Assembly: GCA_017467265.1 (NCBI GenBank)
Contig: JAFTSO010000038.1
Span: 1 to 55,715 of the forward strand
Source of the DNA: Clostridia bacterium
GTDB taxonomy: Bacteria > Bacillota > Clostridia > Christensenellales > Borkfalkiaceae
Reading direction: 5' to 3'
Length of the DNA: 55,715 nt
In this document: positions 1 through 8,298 of the stretch, one piece after another
Layout of the letters: the number at the start of each line of letters is the position of its first letter
Position numbering within the stretch: position 1 is the stretch's first letter
Translations under genes and position numbers: made by a program
The notes under the pieces: generated by a model
Database searches by the model: none
Told to the model about the DNA's origin: nothing
What the model saw: only the letters and a program-made list of their open reading frames with translations

Positions 1-2
1 CC

Positions 3-3000
3 GGCGCAGAAGACAAGGTGTTGACGTTCGGTGTAGAATCGGACTATGACGATCTTACCAACCCGATCATCGGTATTGAAGAAATGCCGTTCGTAATCGA
101 AGGTGAAATCCCTGCGGATACGAGAACGACGAAATACACGGCAACGGGTATTCCCGAAACGTGGGCGCTTGAAAATTACGAAATCGTAATCACAGCAGAA
201 AAGATCGATGATGAAGATTTGGCAGGTACGATGGCGCATTGGGATCGTATCAACAAGAATATTCTCGAAGCAAACGGCGAAGTTAAAGTGAACAAGAACA
301 ACTATTGGGACGGTTCTGCAAGCTCCGCGAAAGCTGTTGTACAGAGTGAAGTGACGCACGGTTCTGATTTCGCAACGAAACTCAGCATCAACGTGAACGA
401 TTTGACGAAAGAAGAATACGACGCTTGCTACGCTGAAAACTCCAGCTGGTGGTCGACGCAGATGTGGGTAGGCTTTACCGTACCCGTAGGCGGCATCGAT
501 CTTACCAACTACGAATTCGTATTCGATATGAAGATCGAAAACGCGAACACGAATATTATCGCATTTGCAGTACAAAACTACACAGGCGATGAAGATGCAG
601 CGTTTGCGACGGATACGCATACGACGTTCAAGCAGACCGATATGGAAGATCTTGGCGACGGTTGGTATCGTTGGACGATCAAAGTTGCTTGTGATACCGA
701 AGTGGGTAAAGCGGCAGACTTCATCGTATTGTCCCTTGATAACACGCCTAGCAGCGTAGATACGGAACAGGATTCTGTATTCTATATCGACAATATGTCT
801 ATGAACGAAGTACATTACTACACTGTTACGGTAGACGGCGAAGAACAGGCAGTAAGAGAAGAGACGGAGTTCACGCTGGAAGATCCTAAAAAGGACGGCT
901 ACAAATTCCTTGGCTGGGTAGATGCAGAGGGTAATGCGGTTACGTTGCCTATCACGGTGACGGCTGACGTTGCGATTACCTCCACGTGGGAAAAATTGCC
1001 CGATCCCGTATTCCTTTTCAAAAATACGTCGATTGACCTTGGCGATGCAGACTATATTGAGGCGAGCTTCACGGGCGTAGCAGGCAAGTATAACCTGAGC
1101 CTTAGCGGCGGTATCAAGGCATATCCTCTTGTAGACGGTAAGCTGGATATTGAGAACCCCGGTGAAGAATTGACGCAGTTCGTTCTCGAAGAAGAGGGTA
1201 CGTACGTATTCGCGATTATGTACGGTTATGACGAAGAGAGCGGCGACATCTACACGACGGGTAGCGCAATCGTGACGGCAGAATTTGCCGAAGTTCGCTC
1301 GATGCTTTGGAGAGATGACAAATACGCTCTTACGTTGAACTCTTCCGAACCCGCTCCCGCAGGTTTCGATACGATCTCCGAATTCAACTGGGGCAACAAC
1401 GCAACTATTGCGAACGGTATTCCTTGGTCGTCGAATGCAAAAGACTTCCCCAACCACATTATCAGTGATCAGGATATCAGCAGCTGGACGGACGTTTACT
1501 TTGCAATGAAAGTGGTAGAAGGTAATGAATTCTACGTTCGTGGTGCGCAGTCGTACAAAGGTGGGGATTGGGTTTACTTGCATTTCAGTCAGGCAGAAGA
1601 CGGCACGTGGTCCTTGTCTGTTCATTCGGCTGACGGTACGTATGACATTCCCAACGCACAGACGGGTATTGTTGGTAATAACCTGAGAACGTTGATGGCG
1701 TATGGTTCTAACAGCGGTGCATATCCCAACAGAGACGTGAACAATACCAAGACGATGGTTTATATGACCGAAATTATCGGTATCAGAAAGCCGTTTGTGT
1801 ACGAAACGTCTATCCCCGAAGAAGCTATCACCGTTCGTGATAAGATGTGGCGTGATGACAACTATGCGTTGAACTATAAGGTGACCTATGACGCACCCGA
1901 CGGCTTTACGACTGTTTCGCAGTACGATTGGCTTGGCAACACTGCCAACGGTGGTGCGGCTTGGGGCGCAAATGAAACTAATATGTCCAATTACTGTCTT
2001 TGGAACGACGATATTACCGGCTTTACCGATCTGTGGTGCGCATACAAAGTAGTAAACAGCACGGCTGGTATCTACGTGAACGGTTTGGCTCCTTCGCAAC
2101 ATTATACGGAAGGCGGCTGGTTGATCGGGCACTTTGTGCAGGCTGCTGACGGTACGTGGTCGCTCTCGATCGAAGACGATACGACGGGCTTGGTTGTTGA
2201 CAACGTACAGACGAAGATTTCGGCTACTACCTTCCAGCAGTTGGTTAATTGGTCGGCTGGCGTTGACGGCGTTGGTAAGAGCGGTTTCTTCCCGAAGAGA
2301 GGTAGTGTTGATGAACGGGCGCTCGTTTATATGACGGAAATCCGCGGTATTCAAAAGCCTCTGCCTCCTTTCGATCCTCAAATTTCTGAAGACGCAAACG
2401 TGCTTTGGGATCATATCTGGAACGCGCACTACGTCACGGGCGGTGGTCAGCCTGAAGGCGCGTATGCGGACGGCGTAGCGGCACCCGAGGGATTCTCGAA
2501 AGTTAGCTACTACGATTTCACCGACAGAAACTTCCCTAAGACGGGACATTTGAACGACAGCACCAGCATTAGCGGTTACAGTGATTTGTACTTTGCAATG
2601 AAGGTTGCAAACGGTTCGGATATCTATCTGCAAGGTTGTCCCAATGCTGCGCAGGGTTATACCGGCGGCGACTGGCTGTACGTACATATGTATCAGGCGG
2701 CTGACGGTACGTGGTCGAAAGATTTCTATGCACCTGACGGCTTTGAATTAAAGGGCGTTCAGAAAGGTCTTACGGGCACGACGCTGCCTCAGTTGATGAC
2801 TTGGGTAAGCGGCGTTAACACGGGTAGCTATCCCAGAGCATTGGAAGGCGGTGCGACGACGGCAACGGCATACTTCACGGAAGTTTTGGCTGTTAAAAAA
2901 CCCTACGATCCTGCAATCTCTGAAGACGCAGTAAAAGTTTACGATAGCATTTGGCGCGCGAATAACTATGCGCTTAGCAAGACGACGGACGAAGCGGCTC

Positions 3001-3752
3001 CTACGGGCTTTACGATGGTTGAGGAATACGATTGGCTCCACAACACGACGATGGTAGACGATAAGACGGGTACGGGCAATACGATTCCTTACGGTTCTAA
3101 TACAAACGATATGCCTTTGACTTGTCTTGACGAAGCGGATATGAGCAACCTTACCGAATTTTGGTTTGCAATGAAACTTGAAGGTGGCGCAGGTTTCTAC
3201 GTACGCAATAGCGCCAAATATACGGATGGCGACTGGTTGTATTACCACGGCGTTCGTGCGGAAGATAACACTTGGACGTTGTATCTTAATTCGCCGGACG
3301 GTTTCAAAGCTACGCAGACGGGTATCGCAAAAGAACTCTTGAAGGATATCATTAGCTATCACGCGAAATCCGAAACAGAACCTTGGGACGGCGGCGCATA
3401 TCCTACCAAGGCGGCGGACAGCGAAACGGCTATCGTATACTTCACCGAAGTTATCGGTGTTAAGAAACCTTTCAAGGCAAATATCGCTGAAAACGCAACG
3501 AAGATTTTGAACGCTCCGCTTAAGGAAAGCGCTATCACTGCATCCGAAACGGCTGCACCCGAAGGGTTCTCGACGGTAAGCAAGTATGCGAATGCTGTTG
3601 AGGCTGGTTCTTACGTGCATTCTGGTACGTATGGCGACAAGACGGATCTTTCGGCATATTCGGATATCTACTTTGCGTTGAGAGTGACGAATGGTAAATT
3701 GGACATTGGTGGCACGAATTATACGGGCAACGCTTGGGTATACGTACATTAA
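3..3752 (+). CDS. Secreted modular repeat protein, 5' end outside window, frame broken at 3' end
   Basis: The reading frame is already open at base 3 (no stop before the GTG at 18), so the start and any signal peptide lie upstream. Numbering from that GTG as residue 1, residues ~56-262 look like a beta-rich carbohydrate-binding-type domain, ~267-328 match the Listeria-Bacteroides (Flg_new/InlB-like) repeat style (YYTVTVDGE...GYKFLGW), and ~330-425 form another beta-rich segment. Five copies of a ~177-189-residue unit follow from residues ~426, 606, 795, 972 and 1160. Each unit has W-R-x-x-x-Y-A-L, then a 'dlyFAMKV' block, 'GGDW(L/V)Y(V/L)H', 'aaDGTWSl' and a closing 'vYfTEviGvkKPf'. The fifth copy stops at TAA 3750-3752 just after its VYVH block and continues in another frame. 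Likely an extracellular glycan-binding or surface-layer protein placed directly before a glycan-use locus; function is inferred from architecture only. Confidence 0.75.
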   Translation, partial: GAEDKVLTFGVESDYDDLTNPIIGIEEMPFVIEGEIPADTRTTKYTATGIPETWALENYEIVITAEKIDDEDLAGTMAHWDRINKNILEANGEVKVNKNNYWDGSASSAKAVVQSEVTHGSDFATKLSINVNDLTKEEYDACYAENSSWWSTQMWVGFTVPVGGIDLTNYEFVFDMKIENANTNIIAFAVQNYTGDEDAAFATDTHTTFKQTDMEDLGDGWYRWTIKVACDTEVGKAADFIVLSLDNTPSSVDTEQDSVFYIDNMSMNEVHYYTVTVDGEEQAVREETEFTLEDPKKDGYKFLGWVDAEGNAVTLPITVTADVAITSTWEKLPDPVFLFKNTSIDLGDADYIEASFTGVAGKYNLSLSGGIKAYPLVDGKLDIENPGEELTQFVLEEEGTYVFAIMYGYDEESGDIYTTGSAIVTAEFAEVRSMLWRDDKYALTLNSSEPAPAGFDTISEFNWGNNATIANGIPWSSNAKDFPNHIISDQDISSWTDVYFAMKVVEGNEFYVRGAQSYKGGDWVYLHFSQAEDGTWSLSVHSADGTYDIPNAQTGIVGNNLRTLMAYGSNSGAYPNRDVNNTKTMVYMTEIIGIRKPFVYETSIPEEAITVRDKMWRDDNYALNYKVTYDAPDGFTTVSQYDWLGNTANGGAAWGANETNMSNYCLWNDDITGFTDLWCAYKVVNSTAGIYVNGLAPSQHYTEGGWLIGHFVQAADGTWSLSIEDDTTGLVVDNVQTKISATTFQQLVNWSAGVDGVGKSGFFPKRGSVDERALVYMTEIRGIQKPLPPFDPQISEDANVLWDHIWNAHYVTGGGQPEGAYADGVAAPEGFSKVSYYDFTDRNFPKTGHLNDSTSISGYSDLYFAMKVANGSDIYLQGCPNAAQGYTGGDWLYVHMYQAADGTWSKDFYAPDGFELKGVQKGLTGTTLPQLMTWVSGVNTGSYPRALEGGATTATAYFTEVLAVKKPYDPAISEDAVKVYDSIWRANNYALSKTTDEAAPTGFTMVEEYDWLHNTTMVDDKTGTGNTIPYGSNTNDMPLTCLDEADMSNLTEFWFAMKLEGGAGFYVRNSAKYTDGDWLYYHGVRAEDNTWTLYLNSPDGFKATQTGIAKELLKDIISYHAKSETEPWDGGAYPTKAADSETAIVYFTEVIGVKKPFKANIAENATKILNAPLKESAITASETAAPEGFSTVSKYANAVEAGSYVHSGTYGDKTDLSAYSDIYFALRVTNGKLDIGGTNYTGNAWVYVH

Positions 3753-3988
3753 CCCGTTTGACGGAAACCACCTGGAAGGGTGTGATTAGATCGGCAGACT
3801 ATGCGGTTAGTGTTACGATGGATACCATCGATGCGACTGCTAACGGTGATAATTATCCCCTTAACGCAATTTCTACGTTGATGTATAAGGGCGCGGCGAA
3901 CGTATGCATTACGCCTTATGCTACGGCTGAAGGCTTTGTTTACGAAGTGACGGAAGTTCTCGCTGTTACGGCAGAAAGTGCTGAATAA
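3749..3988 (+). pseudogene. Frame-shifted C-terminal remainder of the repeat protein
   Basis: From base 3749 the -1 frame reads L-T-R-L-T-E-T-T-W-K and later F-V-Y-E-V-T-E-V-L-A-V, which are the expected second half of the fifth repeat (compare 'DGTWS' and 'YFTEVIGVKKP' of the other copies). One extra T in the 'cattaacc' stretch would fuse it to the upstream frame and give a protein ending ...LAVTAESAE with no LPXTG or C-terminal membrane segment. No ribosome site precedes it, so it is not an independent gene. Either a real one-base deletion or a base-calling error. Confidence 0.8.
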
Positions 3989-4037
3989 GCAACAATTTTG
4001 CGAAACGATTATTGTGAAATAATTCAATAGCAGACGG

Positions 4038-4081
4038 CGCGCCCGTTCGGATTTTATTCGAACGGGCGCGTTTGTTTTTTT
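4038..4081 (+). terminator. Rho-independent terminator after repeat protein
   Basis: Perfect 12-bp GC-rich stem (CGCGCCCGTTCG at 4038-4049 with its complement at 4059-4070), 9-base loop, then a T-rich tract at 4071-4081. It separates the repeat-protein gene from the glycan operon. The following ~180 bases hold only a weak 5-bp hairpin (4135-4152) and AT-rich sequence. Confidence 0.92.
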
Positions 4082-4263
4082 GGTGGTGATACACACACGG
4101 ACGGAAAGATAGTAAGGCGCAGCAGCGATAGCGCGCTGTGCAATTTTACAGCACATTTTTGCAATTTAGCAACAGTGGCATAAAAGAGCGTTTGTGCTAC
4201 AATATAAGTGTCGCAATTATATAAATTCCCTAAAAAACGCAATATTTTTTATATATTTTGCTA

Positions 4264-4292
4264 TTTACATTTCACGGGAAATGTATTATAAT
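4264..4292 (+). promoter_or_regulatory. Sigma-A promoter of the glycan operon
   Basis: TTTACA at 4264-4269, 17-base spacer, perfect TATAAT at 4287-4292. The expected start point is near 4299, giving a leader of ~33 bases before the ATG at 4332. A palindrome fills the spacer. Confidence 0.8.
4268..4283. promoter_or_regulatory. Operator-like palindrome between -35 and -10
   Basis: CATTTC-ACGG-GAAATG is a perfect 6-4-6 inverted repeat lying inside the promoter spacer, a classical repressor position. A related TTTC-TCG-GAAA element sits in the same place in the promoter at 18249-18277. The binding protein is not known; an AraC-type regulator of this locus or an unlinked LacI-type repressor are candidates. 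Confidence 0.5.
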
Positions 4293-4331
4293 AAAGCTGA
4301 TAAAAAAATAAGGAGTAATGTACTGTTTATT

Positions 4332-5105
4332 ATGAAAGAAATCGGTTTGAATTTATACTCGGTTAGGAACTTGATCGGGACGGAAGAAGAGCTCATTACG
4401 ACGGCGCAAAAATTAAAGGATATGGGGTATTCTTTCTTTCAATATTCGGGTGCGATGTTCGATCCTAAACGCATTAAACGTATGGTGGATGAAGTGGGTA
4501 CGCCCGTGCGTTTAACGCATATGGACAAGGATCGCCTGCTGAACGAAACGGAAAAAGTCTGCGAAGAAAACTTGTATTTCGGCAACACAAACATCGGTCT
4601 TGGCTCGATGTCGACTGAAGTGATCAACGACGAAAAAATGTGTAAAGAGTACATTGAAAAGTACAACAAAGCCGGCGAGATTATGTGTAAATACGGCTGT
4701 CAGTTCTATTGGCATCACCACAATTTTGAGTTTATTCAGTACAACGGTCAGACGGTGATGGATTTTGTTATCGATAACGCTCCGTATATCAACTTTACGC
4801 TGGATACGTACTGGTTGCAGCTGGGCGGTATGAACGTCATTGAATATCTCGAAAGATTGAGCGGTCGTATCGGCTGCGTGCATCTTAAAGATTTCAAGAC
4901 GAGATACAACACGGAAATCTGGAAATACGAGCCTGAAATCGAATCGGTGGGCTACGGCGTTATGAACTTCCAGTCGATCATCAACAAGATGCGTGAAGTG
5001 GGCGTACAGTATTATTTCGTGGAGCAGGACAACGCGGCGGATAAGCCCGACACGCTCCACCAAGTAGAAAGAAGTATTCAATATCTGAAAAAGGAAATTA
5101 AATAA
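4332..5105 (+). CDS. TIM-barrel sugar isomerase/epimerase family protein (AP_endonuc_2 fold), possible 3-keto-glycoside lyase
   Basis: 257 residues from ATG 4332 (MKEIGLNLYS). The open frame extends upstream but that part is AT-rich and lies before the promoter. Residues match the xylose-isomerase-like/IolE superfamily with its four usual metal ligands in order: E133 in WHHHNFEF (127-134), D158 in LDTYW, H184 in VHLKD and E231 in FVEQD. The family includes isomerases, epimerases, dehydratases and the lyase subunits that eliminate the aglycone from 3-keto-glycosides. The next gene, two bases downstream, is a Gfo/Idh/MocA oxidoreductase, which is the usual partner in that chemistry. Oddity: AAGGAG at 4310-4315 is 16 bases from ATG 4332 but an ideal 7 bases from an in-frame CTG at 4323. 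A five-codon ORF (4318-4335) ends in an ATGA overlap with the start. Exact reaction unknown. Confidence 0.85.
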   Translation: MKEIGLNLYSVRNLIGTEEELITTAQKLKDMGYSFFQYSGAMFDPKRIKRMVDEVGTPVRLTHMDKDRLLNETEKVCEENLYFGNTNIGLGSMSTEVINDEKMCKEYIEKYNKAGEIMCKYGCQFYWHHHNFEFIQYNGQTVMDFVIDNAPYINFTLDTYWLQLGGMNVIEYLERLSGRIGCVHLKDFKTRYNTEIWKYEPEIESVGYGVMNFQSIINKMREVGVQYYFVEQDNAADKPDTLHQVERSIQYLKKEIK

Positions 5106-5107
5106 TT

Positions 5108-6292
5108 ATGAAAAAAATTCGTTTTGGTATTATCGGTTTGGGCAATCAAGGTTGCTCGTATATGCTCAATTTATTTGACGGCGGCACTATTGAAAACGGC
5201 GTTGTGACGGCAGTTTGCGACAATAACGCAGCGAAAGTCGAGAATGTTAAGAATTTAACGAAGAACGAAACGGTGGCATATTTTGCTGACTATAAAGAAA
5301 TGCTCGATTCGGGGCTTTGCGATGCGGTTTTGGTAGAAACGCCGCACTATTTCCACCCCGAAATGGTTATCGAGTGCTTGAATCGCGGTATTCACGTTAT
5401 CTGCGAAAAGCCGGCAGGCGTTTACACCAAGCACGTTAAAGAAATGAACGAAGTTGCGAAAAAGAGCAACGCGCACTTTGCAATGATGTTCAATCAGCGT
5501 ACCAACTGCGTATACAGAAAGATGAAAGAGATTATCGCGCAGGGCGGTATCGGTGATTTGCAGCGTGTTTCGTGGATTATTACCAACTGGTTTAGAACGC
5601 AGTTCTATTACGATAACGGCAGCTGGCGTGCAACGTGGGCAGGCGAAGGCGGCGGCGTGCTCATCAATCAATGTCCCCACCAAATCGACCTTGTTAGCTG
5701 GGTAATCGGCGAGATGCCCGTTTCCGTCAACGCGTTCTGCAAATACGGCAGATGGCACGATATCGAGGTGGAAGACGAAGTGACGGCGTATTTTGAATAT
5801 GCGAACGGCGCTACGGGTACGTTTATTACGACGACAGGCGAAACGCCGGGCACGAACCGCTTTGAGGTTTCGGGTACGAAAGGCAAGCTGCTTTGTGAAG
5901 ATGACAAGCTGATTTGGTACAAGAACGATCAAGACAGCCAAGAATACGTCAAGACGTCTAAAAATACGTGGGAACGTCCTGCGGTGGAAATTATCGAAGT
6001 GGAAACGGACGGCAAAAACCCTCAGCACGCAGGGATCATCAACAACTTTGCCAACGCTTTGCTTGGTAAGGAAGAATTCTTCGTGGACGGCTTGGAGGGT
6101 ATCAACGGCGTAGAGCTGATGAACGCGATCGAGCTTTCGGGCTGGAAGAGCGGCGAAAAGGTTTGTTTGCCCGTAGATGAAGACGTGTATTTGGAAGAGC
6201 TGAATAAACGTCGTGCGACGTCTCGCTTGAAGACGGGCAACGATGACTACGTGCACAACACGGCAGGTTCGTACGGTTCGAAGGAAAGATAA
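5108..6292 (+). CDS. Gfo/Idh/MocA-family NAD(P)-dependent sugar oxidoreductase
   Basis: 394 residues. The N-terminal Rossmann motif GIIGLGNQG, the E100-K101-P102 cofactor/catalytic motif and the Q188-x-x-H191-x-x-D194 catalytic block ('GGGVLINQCPHQIDL') are all present, and the length is normal for the longer members. These enzymes oxidise or reduce hydroxyls of sugars, inositols and glycosides in the cytoplasm. It starts two bases after the TIM-barrel gene with its ribosome site inside that gene's end, so the two are surely co-translated. The pair resembles DgpA-DgpBC-type systems in which the oxidoreductase makes the 3-keto-glycoside and the TIM barrel cleaves it. Substrate not determinable from sequence. 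Confidence 0.9.
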   Translation: MKKIRFGIIGLGNQGCSYMLNLFDGGTIENGVVTAVCDNNAAKVENVKNLTKNETVAYFADYKEMLDSGLCDAVLVETPHYFHPEMVIECLNRGIHVICEKPAGVYTKHVKEMNEVAKKSNAHFAMMFNQRTNCVYRKMKEIIAQGGIGDLQRVSWIITNWFRTQFYYDNGSWRATWAGEGGGVLINQCPHQIDLVSWVIGEMPVSVNAFCKYGRWHDIEVEDEVTAYFEYANGATGTFITTTGETPGTNRFEVSGTKGKLLCEDDKLIWYKNDQDSQEYVKTSKNTWERPAVEIIEVETDGKNPQHAGIINNFANALLGKEEFFVDGLEGINGVELMNAIELSGWKSGEKVCLPVDEDVYLEELNKRRATSRLKTGNDDYVHNTAGSYGSKER

Positions 6293-6302
6293 TAAATAAT
6301 AC

Positions 6303-6323
6303 GGCGGTGTTTTTTACACCGCC
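6303..6323. other. Intergenic stem-loop in the glycan operon
   Basis: GGCGGTGT and ACACCGCC form a perfect 8-bp stem around a five-T loop between two co-directional genes. It is not followed by a T tract on either strand, so it is more likely an mRNA-stabilising or processing hairpin than a terminator. Confidence 0.5.
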
Positions 6324-6360
6324 AAAAACTTAATAATGTACGTATCGGAGGACGAGAAAT

Positions 6361-8283
6361 ATGGCGAATAATTGGAAATGGAGCGGCGTGGACAAACGCT
6401 GCGTGCATTTGGATTTTCACACTTCGGAATTGATTGAAGGTATCGGCTCGGCGTTTAGCCGCAAGGAATTTGCGGATATGCTCAAAAGGACGGGCTTGGA
6501 TTCTATTACGCTATTTGCAAAATGCCACCACGGCTGTTTTTATTATAAAGACAGCAAATTTTTCGTCCATCCGCATTTGACGTGCAGCCTTTTGGACGAA
6601 CAGCTCGCGGCTTGTAAAGACGCGGGCGTTTCTGCTAAAATATACATTTCCGCAGGCTTTGACGAACACGTTGCAAAGGAACATCCCGAGTGGCTGTTCT
6701 GCTACGACGATTTTAACCCTGCCGGACCGGAGCATTTCCGTCGGCTGTGCTTTAATACGCCTTATTTGGAAGTGTTGAAAGAACAGACGCGTGAGGTCGT
6801 GAGAAAATACAAGCCCGATGGTGTGTTCTTTGACATCGTTGCCAACTGGCCGTGTTTTTGCAAAAACTGTATCGCGGATATGAAGAAAAAGGGGCTTGAT
6901 CCCGAGAGTGACGCCGATCGTTGGAAGCAGTCGCTTGACGTTATGAACCATTATTTCGACGAAATGGAAAAGTGCGTACACGAAATTAGCCCCGAAACGG
7001 TGGTATTCCAAAACAGTGGTGGCTTTGAAATTGGTTCGCGTAGCAAGATCGATTGCTGCGATCAGTTAGAGCTGGAATCGCTGCCTACGGGCGGCTGGGG
7101 ATACGATCATTTCCCGATGATGATGTCGTATATCCGCAGGGCAGGCAAAAATTGTATCGGTATGACGGGTAAATTCCACCGCGCTTGGGGGGAATTTGGC
7201 GGCTATAAATATAAGGAAGCACTCCGCTACGAAGCGGCGCAAAATTTGACGTTCGGCGCAGGGATGAACATTGGCGATCAGATGCATCCCAGCGGAAAGC
7301 TGGACGCATATACCTACGATATGGTGGCGGAAACGATGCAATTTATGCGTGAAAGGGAACCGTTTGTCGGTGGTAAGTACTTGGCGGAAATGGCTATGTT
7401 CACGCCCACGGAAGAAGGCGGCGGCAGAACGGGTGCAGCGCGTATTCTCTTCGAAGGGAAATTCTTGTTCGACGTGATCGACGAATATGAGCTGGAAAAC
7501 GGCTATCCGCTGATCGTGGTGGCGCAGGATATTGCGTTGACGGACAAAGTGGTGTCGGCATTGAAAAAGCACGTGGAAAAGGGCGGCAAAATCTTGGCGG
7601 TAGGCAAAGCGGCAAAATCGCTGGCGGAAAACGGCGTGGATTTGGGTTTTGTCGGTATGGACGAAGATACACTCGTGCCCGGTTATTTTGCAGCGAAATA
7701 CCCCGTTAAAGCGGCTAATAACACGCCGCTCGTCGTGTACGGAAAGGTGTATAACGTGCAGGCAACGGGCGAAGTGCTGGCGGATAAATATTCCCCGTAC
7801 TTTACGAGAGAGGGCGAGAGATTCTGTTCGCACGCGCAAACGCCGTTTGATTATAACAAAGTTTCCCCTGCGATTACGCAAGGCACGGACGGCGTCGCGG
7901 TGGCGGCGGATCTGTTCGCGTTGTACGAACAGGACGGCGGTTTGACGGCGAAGGTGCTGCTCACGCCGATTATTGAAAAGTTGTTGGGCGAAAAGCGCGT
8001 ACATACGACGTTGCCTGCAACGGGCAAGGTGTCGCTGTACGAGCGCGAAACTTCGTACGTGATGCACTTGTGCTATGCCAACATCATCGCACGTGGCAAG
8101 ACGGAGGTCGTAGAAGACATTGTCACGCTCTCGTCAGTGCAGGTGGAAGTGCTGCTTGACAAGCCCAAAAAGGTGCTGTTGCAGCCGCAGGGCGAAGAAA
8201 TTCCGTTTACGTACGAGAACGGTAGAGTATGCTTTGAACTCAAAGATTTTAATTGCTATGCCGCGGTTGAATTTATAAAATAA
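6361..8283 (+). CDS. GH-like TIM-barrel enzyme with trimerisation-type domain (hypothetical glycosyl hydrolase 6 style)
   Basis: 640 residues, no signal peptide, so cytoplasmic. Residues ~1-330 resemble the amylase/GH42-like TIM barrels annotated as 'hypothetical glycosyl hydrolase' (FHTSELIEGIG, HPEWLF, PDGVFFDIV with D158 at a strand end as in catalytic sites). From ~341 a Rossmann-like beta-galactosidase-trimerisation-type domain follows (LIVVAQDIALTDKVVSALKKHVEKG), then a beta C-terminus. The ribosome site GGAGG precedes ATG 6361. It may supply an activity otherwise missing here, for example a galactosidase or second fucosidase, but I cannot assign the bond cleaved. It is co-directional with GH29, CE15 and GH94 genes at 12-16-base spacings. 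Confidence 0.75.
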   Translation: MANNWKWSGVDKRCVHLDFHTSELIEGIGSAFSRKEFADMLKRTGLDSITLFAKCHHGCFYYKDSKFFVHPHLTCSLLDEQLAACKDAGVSAKIYISAGFDEHVAKEHPEWLFCYDDFNPAGPEHFRRLCFNTPYLEVLKEQTREVVRKYKPDGVFFDIVANWPCFCKNCIADMKKKGLDPESDADRWKQSLDVMNHYFDEMEKCVHEISPETVVFQNSGGFEIGSRSKIDCCDQLELESLPTGGWGYDHFPMMMSYIRRAGKNCIGMTGKFHRAWGEFGGYKYKEALRYEAAQNLTFGAGMNIGDQMHPSGKLDAYTYDMVAETMQFMREREPFVGGKYLAEMAMFTPTEEGGGRTGAARILFEGKFLFDVIDEYELENGYPLIVVAQDIALTDKVVSALKKHVEKGGKILAVGKAAKSLAENGVDLGFVGMDEDTLVPGYFAAKYPVKAANNTPLVVYGKVYNVQATGEVLADKYSPYFTREGERFCSHAQTPFDYNKVSPAITQGTDGVAVAADLFALYEQDGGLTAKVLLTPIIEKLLGEKRVHTTLPATGKVSLYERETSYVMHLCYANIIARGKTEVVEDIVTLSSVQVEVLLDKPKKVLLQPQGEEIPFTYENGRVCFELKDFNCYAAVEFIK

Positions 8284-8298
8284 AAGGAAGAAAATGTT

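Noticed and set aside
2748..3749. Long minus-strand open frame (333 codons) opposite the repeat protein
   Set aside because: It is antisense to a clearly coding repeated frame, is rich in Arg/Cys/Ile as expected of a shadow, and has no ribosome site.
3740..3765. Programmed -1 frameshifting in the repeat protein
   Set aside because: The bases before the stop (GTA CAT TAA) contain no slippery heptamer that lets the tRNAs re-pair in the -1 frame, so an indel is more likely.
6303..6323. Terminator after the first oxidoreductase gene
   Set aside because: The stem is good but lacks a T run on either strand, and the next operon gene follows without a visible promoter.
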